Positions 63,902-64,000 of a stretch of 64,000 bases of DNA are shown piece by piece. Under the pieces are notes generated by a model, which saw only the letters and a program-made list of their open reading frames with translations, was not told the DNA's origin and ran no database searches. Position 1 is the first letter of the stretch. Each line of letters starts with the position of its first letter. Both the position numbers and the translations under genes were made by a program. Origin of the DNA: Roseateles_E cavernae (lineage in GTDB: Bacteria > Pseudomonadota > Gammaproteobacteria > Burkholderiales > Burkholderiaceae_C); contig NZ_JBDPLH010000001.1 in NCBI RefSeq assembly GCF_040187885.1, positions 1,302,001-1,366,000 of the forward strand. The letters run 5' to 3'.

Positions 63902-64000
63902 ATGGAGATCTATCAGCTACGCGCTTTTGTCACGGCGGCCAAGCTGGGCAATATCACCCGCACCGCCGAAGCCCTGCACCTGACCCAGCCCGCCATCACC
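63902..64000 (+). CDS. LysR-family regulator, 5' part
   Basis: The first 33 codons are in the window. MEIYQLRAFVTAAKLGNITRTAEALHLTQPAIT is the canonical LysR helix-turn-helix start, here given as the family's typical order of helix, turn and TQPAIT recognition helix. It directly follows the ABC importer on the same strand and may regulate it, but the rest lies outside. Confidence 0.85.
   Translation, partial: MEIYQLRAFVTAAKLGNITRTAEALHLTQPAIT

Overview
The window is GC-rich, densely coding DNA with the gene content of a Burkholderiales betaproteobacterium. Evidence includes transketolase next to GAPDH, a one-domain BirA beside a SPOR-like protein, TRAP and peptide ABC operons, many LysR regulators and a SpmAB-type fusion in a non-sporulating background. 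A Roseateles/Sphaerotilaceae-type organism is my inference; no rRNA or tRNA gene is present to confirm it. I see no prophage, insertion sequence or CRISPR array. Mobile-like DNA is limited to short REP-like copies of CAAGACCTG(A/G)CCCC.

Layout. 1-2.7 kb: end of an unknown gene, then metN-metI-metQ methionine uptake. 2.8-7.4 kb: LysR divergent from a tautomerase-cupin pair, a SpmAB fusion, an FMN reductase, an (AAERA)n repeat protein, and a 51-residue Cys protein on the other strand. 7.9-11.2 kb: a PAS-GGDEF cyclase and an HD-GYP phosphodiesterase with an FNR-like box between them. 11.2-15 kb (minus strand): VOC proteins, AraC regulator, small membrane proteins, GFA protein, UbiH-type hydroxylase. 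15-18.6 kb: aldo/keto reductase, membrane GGDEF protein, MurU, hemerythrin. 18.7-21.9 kb: tkt and gap, each with a clear intrinsic terminator. 22-29.6 kb: a subtilisin with a low-complexity stalk and GlyGly-CTERM-like tail, SPOR-like protein, BirA, SET-domain protein, topoisomerase III, LysR.

29.7-36.8 kb: GST, PNPOx-fold protein, then a catabolic operon (DapA-family enzyme, three TRAP subunits, ketoglutarate-semialdehyde-type dehydrogenase). 36.8-43 kb: sensor kinase, AEC carrier, GNAT protein, nitronate monooxygenase, proA. 43-48.6 kb (minus): five-gene peptide ABC importer. 48.7-54.2 kb: PspC protein, glyoxalase, GGDEF protein, an HMG-CoA lyase/CoA-transferase pair divergent from IclR, RidA. 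54.4-59.5 kb: a kinase-like gene lacking its N-lobe, small hypothetical genes, GST, DUF2789, a zinc metallopeptidase and a PanE-family reductase. 59.6-64 kb: a ferric/phosphonate-type ABC importer with a fused permease, and the start of a LysR gene.

How the parts connect. Four genes act in cyclic-di-GMP turnover. An FNR-like box between hemerythrin and tkt sits at class II distance from plausible -10 hexamers on both sides, so oxygen sensing may link the two genes. Several genes have a TANNNT-like hexamer only 6-8 nt before the start codon and no Shine-Dalgarno sequence, which suggests leaderless transcripts. I found no clear candidate for a wholly new multi-gene system. The best leads are the FNR boxes, the truncated kinase-like locus, the unassigned DapA-TRAP-ALDH pathway, the Z-DNA-prone tract before topB and the leaderless pattern.
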